64,000 bases of DNA, from positions 388,501-452,500 of the forward strand of contig RPFO01000594.1 of the NCBI GenBank assembly GCA_009746045.1. The letters are read 5' to 3'. Source of the stretch: Mesostigma viride. Taxonomy: Eukaryota; Streptophyta; Mesostigmatophyceae; Mesostigmatales; Mesostigmataceae. Made by a program: the position numbers and the translations under genes. The notes under the pieces were generated by a model. That model ran no database searches and had not been told where the DNA came from. It was given only the letters and a program-made list of their open reading frames with translations. Below are positions 10,801 to 19,392 of the stretch, one piece after another (within the stretch, counting starts at the first letter, position 1; each line of letters begins with the position of its first letter).

Positions 10801-11690
10801 ATTAATGGAGGTGGTGGCCGGTGGTGCATGGTGGATCGGAGAGGAGGGGAAGCTTGGCAGCCAGCGTGCCGCCCATGGCCGCCACATCTGCGCGCGGTGC
10901 CCAAGAAGGGGTGTCACGAGCTGCACGAGGGCCTGGTTGTTGATGGAGCGGATTTCGGAGGTGGAATTCATGGAAGTGGGGCCGGCCCAGATCTCGGCGA
11001 CAGAGCGCCCGAAGGAGCAGAGGGCGATGAGCTGAAGGCGGGGGCAAGGGAAGCTGGTCAGATCCGGCGTGTAAGCACCGACCGAGCGGCCAGGCGGAAT
11101 GAGGCGACCGTGGACGTTAAGGACGTGCTGGCACAGGGCAAGAAGCGAGGCACCTGCACGACCCGTAGAACGGCATGCAGGGCGTGCATAAAGTGGGTGG
11201 GAGCGGCTTGGGCAGCTTGTCCACCTTGTGGCTGAGGTGACGTCAAAGTCGACTTCATTCCAGGCTGCTCGATATTTGGCTCGGCATGCAGGGGGCGGTT
11301 CCTCAGGGCGGCTGCGTTTAGGCTCGAAGACGATGCAGATGGCGAGGCACTTGAGCCCGGTATAGGGGGCTAGCTGGGCAGCCACCAGTGCGCGGCTAGT
11401 GTCACCACTGCATTCCGGGCCTGCGGGCGAAGAAGCTGCAGCCGGAGGACTCAGGTGCAGACACATCAGTTTTCAGGGCTCAGCGCAGCCGCGTACGTTG
11501 CGTAGAGGAGGCTGCGCCTTGCTCGTCATATATTGCGTAATAACTTCGAAAAATTGTATCAGTGTGTGCGTCTTAGAAAGACGAAGCGATTGCGCGATAT
11601 TCGCGGCCGACTTTGGTGCCCAAAGTTATGAGCGCCGCCGTCAGCCATGGCTACCTCGTGGCTCGTGGCTCAATATGCATGTTGATGGTG
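10801..11690 (-). pseudogene. LINE ORF1 N-terminal part with 5' leader, decayed
   Basis: The minus-strand frame 10798-11466 has SPAGPECSGDTSRALVAAQL and EPKRSRPEEP. These align with SPSGPEGSAATSRALVVVQ and EPKRSRPAEP at the start of the ORF1 at 49120-49515. ASLLALCQH also matches. 11530-11690 is the matching 5' leader (TGCGTCTTAGAAAGACGAAGCGATTG, shared with 49550-49580). The frame is interrupted, and the C-terminal half is replaced by neighbouring repeats. Confidence 0.55.
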
Positions 11691-11739
11691 CGGATCAATT
11701 TGAAAAATTTGACCACATCCGCCATGTATTGCACGGTTG

Positions 11740-12070
11740 TATTGCACCCACAGTGTTGCGCCCGCACCATGATGTGGAGAGAGCCGGCGCTTTGTGGCCA
11801 TGCATGCACCTGGCGCGGTGAGCCGGAGCTAGGGCGCCCTCCCTCCTTCTCATATATTAATTAATTAATTAATTAGACTCGTGCTCCCGTTGGGGAGTCA
11901 CGGAGCATTAACCCCGATGGATGGATGGATGGGTGCACACATTCCTACCGGTCTAATCTATCTACATTGGCTACATACTACATCTATCTAACAACATTCT
12001 CATATATAATTGTGTAGATACGAAAGGGTTTGAAGGTTCCTTAATCGGTACCCACATAACGCAGTCTACG
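11740..12070 (+). repeat. Dispersed repeat, second copy in kinesin intron 3
   Basis: 11740-11850 and 12010-12070 match 25770-25945 (shared CACCATGATG, GGGCGCCCTCCCTCCTTC, ATCGGTACCCAC, GACGCAGTC). The 25.8-kb copy is uninterrupted. This one is split by the small LINE insertion at 11858-11996. Confidence 0.55.
11858..11996 (-). mobile_element. 5'-truncated LINE insertion (139 bp) with 11-bp target duplication
   Basis: TTCTCATATAT occurs at 11847-11857 and again at 11997-12007. Between them, on the minus strand, lie the 3' UTR of the LINE seen at 53430-53570 (TAGACCGGTAG region), the terminal hairpin region and a TTAA tail. This is a clean product of target-primed reverse transcription. Confidence 0.75.
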
Positions 12071-12149
12071 TGCTAATTAAATAATTGATTAGTTAATTAA
12101 TTAATTTATTAATTGATGAGAGTCAGCATGTCCGAGTCACTAATCACAC

Positions 12150-12541
12150 CACGGATAGTCCAAAACCCAGGAGCTTGAAGACCGTCGCCAGGCATGCAAC
12201 AACGGGAGGCCACCGACCGCGCCCGCCGCGACTGCAGAGTGGTGCTGCGTCGCTTCCCCGGGAAGCCAGGTGAGACGTCTTGACCACCCTTGCCGACGAG
12301 CTCAATTACCCTCATGGGCCTGGTAGGTGCTCAAGGTAGAGCTGCGTTGGTGCCACCGCCTTCCCCACTCACGGGACAAGGCGGCTCCCCCACCAGTCCT
12401 GCTCACCTTCCCCTCCCCTGACGACAACCAGCGGTAACTTCCTTTCTCGTCGCAAGAGGTTGCATGACCTCACCTGAACGTTGGACGACGACCTGACCCC
12501 GGCCCGCTCAGCAGCAGCAGCGACGCGACCTATGGCCGGAA
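12150..12541 (+). mobile_element. LINE family A ORF1 part, left of the copia insertion
   Basis: Sequence matches the ORF1 C-terminal region at 9960-10240 and 59990-60400 (CAGGAGCTTGAAGACC, GCCGACGAGCTCA, GACGCGACCTATGGCCGGAATA). It breaks exactly at the LTR element and resumes at 20070 with ATACCTCCGCCACAAGCA. An (TTAA)-rich tail of an unidentified insertion precedes it at about 12068-12113. Confidence 0.65.
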
Positions 12542-12546
12542 TATAC

Positions 12547-13223
12547 AGTTAATATGGCTGTTACGTCCAAGCTCTAAAAGAGAAGAAAGGGCTGGAGTTA
12601 ATATTGCCTGGCAAGCAATATTATTCTACTAAGCTACTTGGCTTGTAGAGATTCTACTTCCGGTTACTACAATCCAGAAACGGGTTCATTCTGATGAGTA
12701 TTGCTCGAGATATGAGCAAGATACTGTTCTACTACATTCTACTTGGATTCTGTGATTCTACGGTGGTTCTTCAAGTGACGCGTAGCATACGACGTCTTGT
12801 CACAGTGTACGATAGGACATTTAGTCTCCGACACTGCGGTCTATTCAATGCTATTGATTAGACGTAACAAATAGTGACAGGACTTGTGCGACAGGACACT
12901 GATGTGACTATTTATGGATAACGAGTCGAGATCTGCTGGTCCAGAGTGAAGGACAGCAATATTGTGAGATGATCTGTCCTATCAGTCATCTGGATGTGAC
13001 TGTGTCACAATTAGTATATAACGAGCAGGACGCTGCCACTTGGTAGCACCACTTTCCCTGCACCTGTGTCCTCGCACCTTCGGCGACGGTTCTCACGTGC
13101 CTTGTGCGTTCTGTGCTGGTAGCCATAACCAGCAACGTAAACCTATTGATTAATATAACTACTTCCTCTGTAGATATTAATCAGTGCAGGCTGAACCACA
13201 GTTCAGCCACAGTTTCGTTAACT
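12547..13223 (+). repeat. 5' LTR of the copia-like element
   Basis: Begins AGTTAATATGG and ends CGTTAACT, so the termini form AGTTAA/TTAACT instead of the usual TG/CA. Differences from the 3' LTR were seen only in GGATTCTGTG versus GGATTCGGTG, and in the CGTAGCATACGACG segment at two positions. The A/T-rich U3 part has many TTCTAC words. Confidence 0.9.
13016..13022 (+). promoter_or_regulatory. TATA box in the 5' LTR
   Basis: TATATAA lies about 200 bp before the LTR end, and the same site recurs in the 3' LTR. It would start transcription near 13045. Inferred from position and sequence only. Confidence 0.5.
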
Positions 13224-13304
13224 CGAATTACAAGCGAGTTCGTAATCTACTGATTACGGCATTGATTTCTGGTGTCGGCAATTTTTACGGTGTTTTTCCA
13301 TTAT

Positions 13305-13868
13305 ATGGGAAACACGCGTGAATATCGTGAGCCATCTCCCGAGCGTGCGTCGGCTCCATCGTCTTCAGGCTTTAATTTCAACGTTCAACGTACGGCGTCA
13401 ACTGCTGCGCTGCATTCGCGTGCTGTTCAACCTTCGCTGTCTCAAGCGCTCGTCAGCCGGCCGCCAGTTTCTAACGATCTGCATCAGTTCGTCGACGACC
13501 TTACTCAAGATTTGGAAATCCTGTCGGAAAATTCCCATATTTTCCGAAGGCTTGCAGCGTCGGGATCAGACGAGCAAGCTCAAGTAATTTCGGCGCTTCG
13601 CACCTACGGCTTGGGTGTTCTGGCGTTGGCGACAGCGTGGTCTGGAATTTCGGCGACTCTTCCGACTGTCGCAGTTCCGGTTAGCAACAACGGGTGGGCG
13701 TCGTCAGTCAACGGTATCATAAACGTCGCTGCTTCGATTCAGCGGCAATCAAACGCTGAGGAGCCAGGTGAAAACAGCGAGGGGCTTCCTGATTTATATC
13801 CGAGTATTGTGCAGCAGATTTTGGATAACGTATTGCAGTTTCCGCGCGACGATATGCGGCTGGATTAA
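13305..13868 (+). CDS. Extra ORF upstream of gag in the copia-like element
   Basis: The ATG at 13305 opens 187 codons ending in TAA at 13866-13868. The product starts MGNTREY, a possible N-myristoylation start (Gly-2). It has a Ser/Pro/Ala-rich first third and then a helical part (LHQFVDDLTQDLEILSENS, ALRTYGLGVLALATAWSGI). I do not recognise the family. A further upstream frame extension lacks an ATG. It is separated from gag by 151 bp. It could be a matrix-like structural protein or a leader ORF. Because it lies inside the element and is uninterrupted, it is probably functional there. Confidence 0.6.
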   Translation: MGNTREYREPSPERASAPSSSGFNFNVQRTASTAALHSRAVQPSLSQALVSRPPVSNDLHQFVDDLTQDLEILSENSHIFRRLAASGSDEQAQVISALRTYGLGVLALATAWSGISATLPTVAVPVSNNGWASSVNGIINVAASIQRQSNAEEPGENSEGLPDLYPSIVQQILDNVLQFPRDDMRLD

Positions 13869-14019
13869 ATTTTCTGTTATAATTAACAGAGAATTAATTC
13901 AGGAAAATTTTTTTTCGTGGTTCCAGAGCTTAAGGGATTAATTTATTAATTCCCCAGCAGTATTCTTTCTTCAGCATCGGCATCGGCATCGACAGTTGTC
14001 ATCGGCATTCGCAGCGACC

Positions 14020-15068
14020 ATGCAGGGTTTGGAAGACGGCGAGATACGCGGCGAACAAATGCTGCGGGGTCAGAATTTTAATCAGAATTTTAATCGCCCA
14101 GCAGCAGCAGAGCAGCCCCGCAGAGCCAAGGCCCAGGAGGGCTTTGCTATTCTTAACCAGCTTCCCAGTCTCAAGGAGCACTGGACTGTTAAGGATAAGG
14201 ATATTACCATTAGGCACCTTAAGGGATATAAGGGCTTATATAATGGTAACAATCCTCTGCAGGTGCTGTGTATGTCACAGTACCTTCTTAAGTGTCCCAA
14301 GAGGGTGCAGAAGTATGTAAATGACAAGTTTGAGGATGGAGATTCCTGGGAGGTTTTTATAGCTGAGTTTGAGGTGTTCCTAGATGATAAGAGGGCTAGT
14401 GATGGCTCCTTTTGGAAGAAGGAGTACATTGATTTCAAGGCTGAGGGTCTGATTCTGCAGGCATTTGAGGATTTTCAGGAGCTCAGGCACAATTGTGCTG
14501 GCAAGGGGTATGTAGTGTCAGATGAGATTGCCATGGATGATTTCCTAGGTAGCCTGGGATTGGATGAGGTCACCTTGGATAACCTGCAGGTGCACATGCG
14601 TACATGCACCACCTGGGCTGCTATGGTGGCCAAGATCAAGGATTATTTCAGGGGCAAGTATGTGGGAGGCAAGAAGGAGGCAGACAAGGCCAGGGAGAAG
14701 CAGAAGGAGAAGGATAAGGTGGATATGGCAGCTGCAGCAGGGGGCAGTGTTCCCAAGGTCAAGGGCAACCAATGGGGGGGCAGCCCTCCAACGGTTATGG
14801 TCCACCAAGGTCAGGGCCTTCCAAGCGGGGGGGCTTCCAGGCCAAGGGCTTCAGTGGCTTCAAGCGTCGTGGAGGTCCTTCCCAGGAGCAGCCAGCGGCT
14901 CAGCGTCCCAGATTTGATTTCAACAGGGTGGGGTCCCAGCGGGGACCACCTGGGGTGGGGACACCTCGTATCACATGTTATTTCTGTCACCAGCAGGGCC
15001 ACATCCGTAAGGACTGCCCTAGCTGGCGTAAGCAAAGGGGCCAAGGTGGGTATAACAACCCAACCTGA
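14020..15068 (+). CDS. gag: gag: capsid-like protein and CCHC nucleocapsid, with a frame change
   Basis: The ATG at 14020 sits in a good context (GCGACCATG). The first part (to about 14780) is an alpha-helical capsid-like protein with SLKEHWTVKDKDI and a Lys/Glu-rich end. At the G7 run 14774-14780 the meaningful frame shifts by -1. The new frame is Gly/Arg/Gln-rich (KRGGFQAKG, FKRRGGPSQ) and contains the zinc knuckle CYFCHQQGHIRKDC (C-x2-C-x4-H-x4-C). It ends at UGA 15066-15068. The original frame runs on to 15096 but encodes nothing recognisable. Either a programmed -1 shift is used here or one G has been gained or lost. Role: packages element RNA in virus-like particles. Confidence 0.8.
14774..14781 (+). 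promoter_or_regulatory. Candidate -1 slippery site or homopolymer indel in gag
   Basis: In the incoming frame the codons read TGG GGG GGC, so G GGG GGC fits the X XXY YYZ pattern of a -1 frameshift site. The shift is exactly what is needed to reach the zinc-knuckle frame. A simple indel in the G run would look the same. Confidence 0.45.
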
Positions 15069-15112
15069 CGGGCTCAGCCTTCCCTGGGCTTGCTAGGGTC
15101 CGCCAGGGAGGG
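15066..15112 (+). promoter_or_regulatory. Gag-Pol leaky stop: UGA CGG followed by a stem-loop
   Basis: Gag ends at UGA (15066-15068), and the next codon is CGG. The pol frame continues in register with no ATG for about 150 bp. From 15078 a stem CCTTCCCTGG pairs with CCAGGGAGGG (15103-15112), ten pairs with one U-G, and a 15-nt loop. UGA-CGG with a nearby 3' structure is the known type II readthrough context of several plant RNA viruses. Confidence 0.65.
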
Positions 15113-18100
15113 GGCTAAGAGTGACCCCCCCATTACTCTGGATGAAGTTGATTTGCTCCCTGCACAGGTTGAGAGTCTCCCACTTAAGGTTGAGAGTCCC
15201 CCTGCACAGGTTGAGGGTGCATCCATGGAGGAAGAACACAATGGGGTAGTGACTGGGTCTTCCCACGTCACCATGGTGAAAGCAGTTACCACAAGGCAAC
15301 AACGTTCCCACATGGCTCTTGGAGGTAGTTTGCGTACTCCTTCAATGTTGGAGCGTGGAAGTCCTGCCTTAGGGCAGGAAGCTCCTCTAGAGGAGGAGGG
15401 TGAGGCTGATGGCCTGAATGATGCAATGGGGAGCATGGTTGTAAGTGAGCGTGCTGTTCCCAGCACCTCACCTGTATTTAATAAAATGTCTCTTGTGTCA
15501 AACATTGCATTGAGATTGCATCACATGTTTGGTCATGCTGCCCAGGCACTCCAGTTTGCAAGGAGGCTGGGAGGGACATCTTTGTTTAATGCAGTAAAAC
15601 AGGTTGCTGAGGCTTGTTCCTGTAGGCTGGTTGCTCCCAAGCCTAAGAAGTCTCATGTCAGACAACCTGTGTTGCAGCCTGGATATGTACAATGTGATAT
15701 CCAAGAAATCAGGAAACTGATTTTGTTGGTTGGTGTTGATAGATATACCAAGTACAAGGTGCTGGAGCTGTTGCAAGACAAGTCTAAGCCATGTTTGGTG
15801 GCTGGGCTCCAGGCTATCAGATCCAGAATGAAACCAGTGATCCAGCTGCAGTGTGATTTAGAATTTGAGTGCTGCATGGGGAATGAAGACCTCCCTGAGT
15901 TATTTATTGTACACAGGGAGTCCCATGGCAGTCAAGGCGTGGTGGAGAGGACAATCAGAGAACTCAAGACTATTCTGCTGACGGAGAAGAAGATTCCAAG
16001 ATTGGTTCCAGCTATTATCAAGACGGCCTGGTTAAGGTCAGTTGAGGACAGATTGAATGTCAGGGCATCCATGTATGTTGGAGAGGTCCCTGTGACTCCA
16101 TTATCATTGCATCTTCGGGAGCTCCCTACTGAGGTTGAGCAAGCCTGGAAAGATAGCCTTATGTTCAAGTTTGCCAAGTTGAGGCAGAAAGACAAGGGCT
16201 GGAGTGTTCTGAAACCTGTTGTTGGCCAGAGGGTAATTGTGTGGAAAGAGCCCAAGCTTGCAGGCAAGCGTGGTAGCTGGCACCCTGGAGTAGTGACCAG
16301 GGTGGAACTAGCTGGGCACAAGTGCTGGGTGAAGATGGAGGATCCTCCCCAGAATGTGCACCGTCTGTCGTGGTCATATGTACGTCTAAGGGGTGCTGAA
16401 GCAGAGGCAGTAGCTCCTGATGTGACAACCTTGCCAGTTGGTCATGACGTCATCCCTGATCATCACGTTCAAGCTGGAAGTAATCCCCGGGTAAGTCCTG
16501 GCCAGACCCCTGGATCGGTTAACTTTCCATCCTTAGGACAGGCAGATGTGGTCCCCTCTAGCCTCACTAAGCATAGAGGTGTGGGCCTGAAAGATGTGGT
16601 GCTGGCTATGCAAAAAGCCAAGCAAGGACCTCGGGTGTCCAAGCTCAGCCAGTTGGAGGAGTCCGAGGATGCTGTCCTAGAGGTAGATACCAATGCTGAG
16701 GTTTCTGTTATGGGATCTCAACATACAGGTCAACGGCAGGTGCTTTCGCCTAGTTGTGCTTGGGTGTCTGACTTTAGTGGCAGGACACACATTATGGTAT
16801 TGGGAGAGGTGCTGGTACCCTTCATGGGTGAGGATGTCACATTTCTTGTGCTTGAAGATTATGATGGCCCTATCATCTTGGGTCAAAATTTTCTGAGCTC
16901 TCCTAGAATTGTTGTGGCATCTGATAAGCTGAGAAAGTTTGGCTGGGGTAGCATACCCTTGGTCAATTTTAAAACCTCCCTTGCCAGTGTATTTAATTCT
17001 GTGAAAGCGATCAAGAATGTGCAGTGGCCTGAGAATCAGATTCCTGTGGCTTCCAGTCTTGTTATGCCAGCTGCTCTACACCCTAGCAGTATTGGTATTA
17101 CTAAGAGATCACTGGCTGCTCATTCTCCTCTTAGCTATGATCAGCTTGTCCAGGAAATGAGTTCTCCTCTAATGTTTGAGGCCTGGAGGCTAGCATTTGC
17201 CAAGGCTCTAGAGGAGTGGTTGCAGTTTGACTGCTGTCAGCCTGTGAATGAAGTTCCCCCATACAGTACACGGTTGAAGCTCAGATTCGTCATCAAGCGG
17301 AAGGAGGTGGAGGGGGTGTCTGTTCCCCATGTGCGTCCAGTTCTCAATGAATACCGTGGTACTGGGGATCTTCTGGGCGAGGAGTTGTATACACCTGGGA
17401 TGCTACATGATACATGGCGTATTTTATTGTGCCTGTATGTCGGTATGCTGAACCAGGGTGCTGATATGTCTTCAGTTCTGCTAGATTTCAAGAGAGCATT
17501 TCTGAAGGGTGATCCCAGTGTGGCTCAGCAGGTGTGGCATTGTGAAACTCCATTTCATGTGCCAGTTCCTGTAGCCTGGCAGGCAGAGCTCCAGTCTAGC
17601 TACCTGCTGATTCTGAAGGGTCTAGAAGGTCTCAGGTCCAGTCCCATCATTTGGAGGCTCACCTTGGAAGACTTCTTGACTAAACACTGTGGGTTGAAGG
17701 TGTCATCTGTGGACCCATGTTTATTGCTGGGTAGGTGGCATGATTTACCTGTGTATGCTAGCCTGCATGGTGATGACTTGCACTTGATTGCTCCCACTAA
17801 GTGGTTGAGTCAGTTTGTGCCCATCATTAATGATGCATTTCCTTTGGGAAAAGAATTGTGGCAGAAGCCTGGAGAGGCTGTCACGTTCTGTGGAATGCAG
17901 GCTACATTGGTTCAGGAGGGGAGTCAGTGGCTGATTAAGCTGCAGGCGGGCAATGACTACAAGAGTACCATTCTTCAATCTGTTCCAGAGGTCATGACGT
18001 CATCCATTGCACCTGAGCTGAAAGGCAAGTTGGCCTGGTATGGCAGCATTTGTGGGCCTGACATGATGGTCCATAGCAGATCCCCTGATGATGTGCTAAT

Positions 18101-18665
18101 TCTGGAGGAGCCTTCCCAGATTATTGCACATGTTAACAAGTCTCCTGGTATTACTTTAGCTGGGATTGATTTGTCTTTGCCATTTTCCTTGGATATCTAT
18201 GTTGATAGCTCCATGGATAGCAGGCAAGTTTCTAAGGTCAGAGGCAGGTCAGCTGGCTTGTTTGTGCTTCAGCAACATAGGCCTAGTCTTGTGGCCTGGT
18301 ACAGTCGTCTTCAAAGAAGGGTTGCTGTGAGTTCAGATGTCTCTGAGTGCAGAGCCATTTGTGAAGGGATTCAGTCCAGTTTGTACATCAAGGAGCTGTT
18401 GCTAGCTATGGCTTCAGTGACTCCTCATACTCTTCAGATGGAAACCTTGATCCTTTCAGATAACATGGGCATGGTCCAGTTTGTGCACAAGCAGTTGGCC
18501 AGGAGCAGAGATCTGGATTATCTCCTGTTGAAGGAGTTGGCAGGTCTGGTGGATATTCAACATCTTCCAGGTTCTGAGAATCCTGCTGATGCCTTGACCA
18601 AGTTACCTCACAAGTCTGCTGAGCAATATAAGCTTCTTTACAAGCTGATGAGCTCCTCTGTGTGA
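15069..18665 (+). CDS. pol: pol polyprotein: integrase - retropepsin-like - reverse transcriptase - RNase H
   Basis: Open from the codon after the gag UGA to the stop at 18663-18665, about 1198 codons. No ATG lies near the start, so it is probably made as a Gag-Pol fusion. Numbering from 15090. Integrase: HMFGH with CSC (zinc site), then VQCDIQEI, LQCDLEFE and GVVERTIREL as the D, D, E triad, followed by an SH3-like tail (about 130-440). Retropepsin-like: VDTNAEVSVM (Asp 533) and IILGQNFL (about 595-602). Reverse transcriptase: LLDFKRAFLKG (about 798) and LHGDDLHL in place of YVDD (about 892). RNase H: YVDSSMDS, SECRAI, LSDN and NPADALTK. Oddities: protease after integrase, DTN for DTG, and a D-to-E spacing of only 29 residues. 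Confidence 0.85.
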   Translation, partial: RAQPSLGLLGSAREGAKSDPPITLDEVDLLPAQVESLPLKVESPPAQVEGASMEEEHNGVVTGSSHVTMVKAVTTRQQRSHMALGGSLRTPSMLERGSPALGQEAPLEEEGEADGLNDAMGSMVVSERAVPSTSPVFNKMSLVSNIALRLHHMFGHAAQALQFARRLGGTSLFNAVKQVAEACSCRLVAPKPKKSHVRQPVLQPGYVQCDIQEIRKLILLVGVDRYTKYKVLELLQDKSKPCLVAGLQAIRSRMKPVIQLQCDLEFECCMGNEDLPELFIVHRESHGSQGVVERTIRELKTILLTEKKIPRLVPAIIKTAWLRSVEDRLNVRASMYVGEVPVTPLSLHLRELPTEVEQAWKDSLMFKFAKLRQKDKGWSVLKPVVGQRVIVWKEPKLAGKRGSWHPGVVTRVELAGHKCWVKMEDPPQNVHRLSWSYVRLRGAEAEAVAPDVTTLPVGHDVIPDHHVQAGSNPRVSPGQTPGSVNFPSLGQADVVPSSLTKHRGVGLKDVVLAMQKAKQGPRVSKLSQLEESEDAVLEVDTNAEVSVMGSQHTGQRQVLSPSCAWVSDFSGRTHIMVLGEVLVPFMGEDVTFLVLEDYDGPIILGQNFLSSPRIVVASDKLRKFGWGSIPLVNFKTSLASVFNSVKAIKNVQWPENQIPVASSLVMPAALHPSSIGITKRSLAAHSPLSYDQLVQEMSSPLMFEAWRLAFAKALEEWLQFDCCQPVNEVPPYSTRLKLRFVIKRKEVEGVSVPHVRPVLNEYRGTGDLLGEELYTPGMLHDTWRILLCLYVGMLNQGADMSSVLLDFKRAFLKGDPSVAQQVWHCETPFHVPVPVAWQAELQSSYLLILKGLEGLRSSPIIWRLTLEDFLTKHCGLKVSSVDPCLLLGRWHDLPVYASLHGDDLHLIAPTKWLSQFVPIINDAFPLGKELWQKPGEAVTFCGMQATLVQEGSQWLIKLQAGNDYKSTILQSVPEVMTSSIAPELKGKLAWYGSICGPDMMVHSRSPDDVLILEEPSQIIAHVNKSPGITLAGIDLSLPFSLDIYVDSSMDSRQVSKVRGRSAGLFVLQQHRPSLVAWYSRLQRRVAVSSDVSECRAICEGIQSSLYIKELLLAMASVTPHTLQMETLILSDNMGMVQFVHKQLARSRDLDYLLLKELAGLVDIQHLPGSENPADALTKLPHKSAEQYKLLYKLMSSSV

Positions 18666-19392
18666 GTTGAGCAATTCCAGTTGGAGCTTTGAGTTTGGTG
18701 ACTGATTGGGTGAGAAGAGCTAACATAGAGCTGGGCTCTGTTATGCTGAGAGCTGTGATGCTCTGAGGGCAGTAATGCTCTGTGTACATATGTGTATAAT
18801 ACTGTATTCTATGTAATGCTCAGTCATGGAGCATGATGTTGGTTGGGGGTTTGTCCTCAGTTTGAGGTTTGTCTCAACCAAAGGGATTTTATAGGGCAGG
18901 GTTCGATTCCCTGGGGCTGCTTAGGCGGATTTTCCCGGATTGGCTGGCCCATCAACCTTGCTGGTGAGGTGGCGACAGGTCCCCCTAGTTTTGTCCCAGA
19001 CAGAGGAAGGTAGTTTGTCATGTGCTTAATATATTTTGTGATGTGCTATTTCTCAGTCCATGGTGGGCGCCAGTTCTGATAACTATCAATGTCTACCTGA
19101 TAAGGTCTTGTGGGTAACTTGTGGGGTTCCAATCAGGAGCCATTATGGTGATGATTCCATTTTGGTCATTATTCTGGTTAGCCACAAGCTGCTATTCCAA
19201 ACACTTGGCTTTCTACTTCCAGTGGATAGGGAATTCATTGTAATTCGTCATGGCTGAGATGTGTTGTGATCTGGTGCTTGATTAATCCCGAGCAGAGACT
19301 ACAGAGAGCTGGGAGGGATGTCAAGTGCTATGCATGTTGTTTCTATATATGTGTTGCCAAGCCTAACAGCTCTAAAAGAAAGAAAGGGCTGG
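18666..19392 (+). other. 3' non-coding region of the copia-like element with polypurine tract
   Basis: No ORF. A tRNA-like T arm lies at 18897-18913 (stem CAGGG/CCCTG, loop TTCGATT, B-box GGTTCGATTCC). The polypurine tract AAAAGAAAGAAAGGG at about 19375-19388 directly precedes the 3' LTR. Its sequence and the LTR start are repeated about 50 bp further on inside the LTR. Confidence 0.65.

Noticed and set aside
13272-13304. Upstream start of the extra copia ORF at 13272
   Set aside because: It would use GTG. The ATG at 13305 is the plausible start.
15090-15092. Pol starting independently at 15090
   Set aside because: The codon is TTG. The frame is open back to the gag UGA and the first ATG is far downstream.
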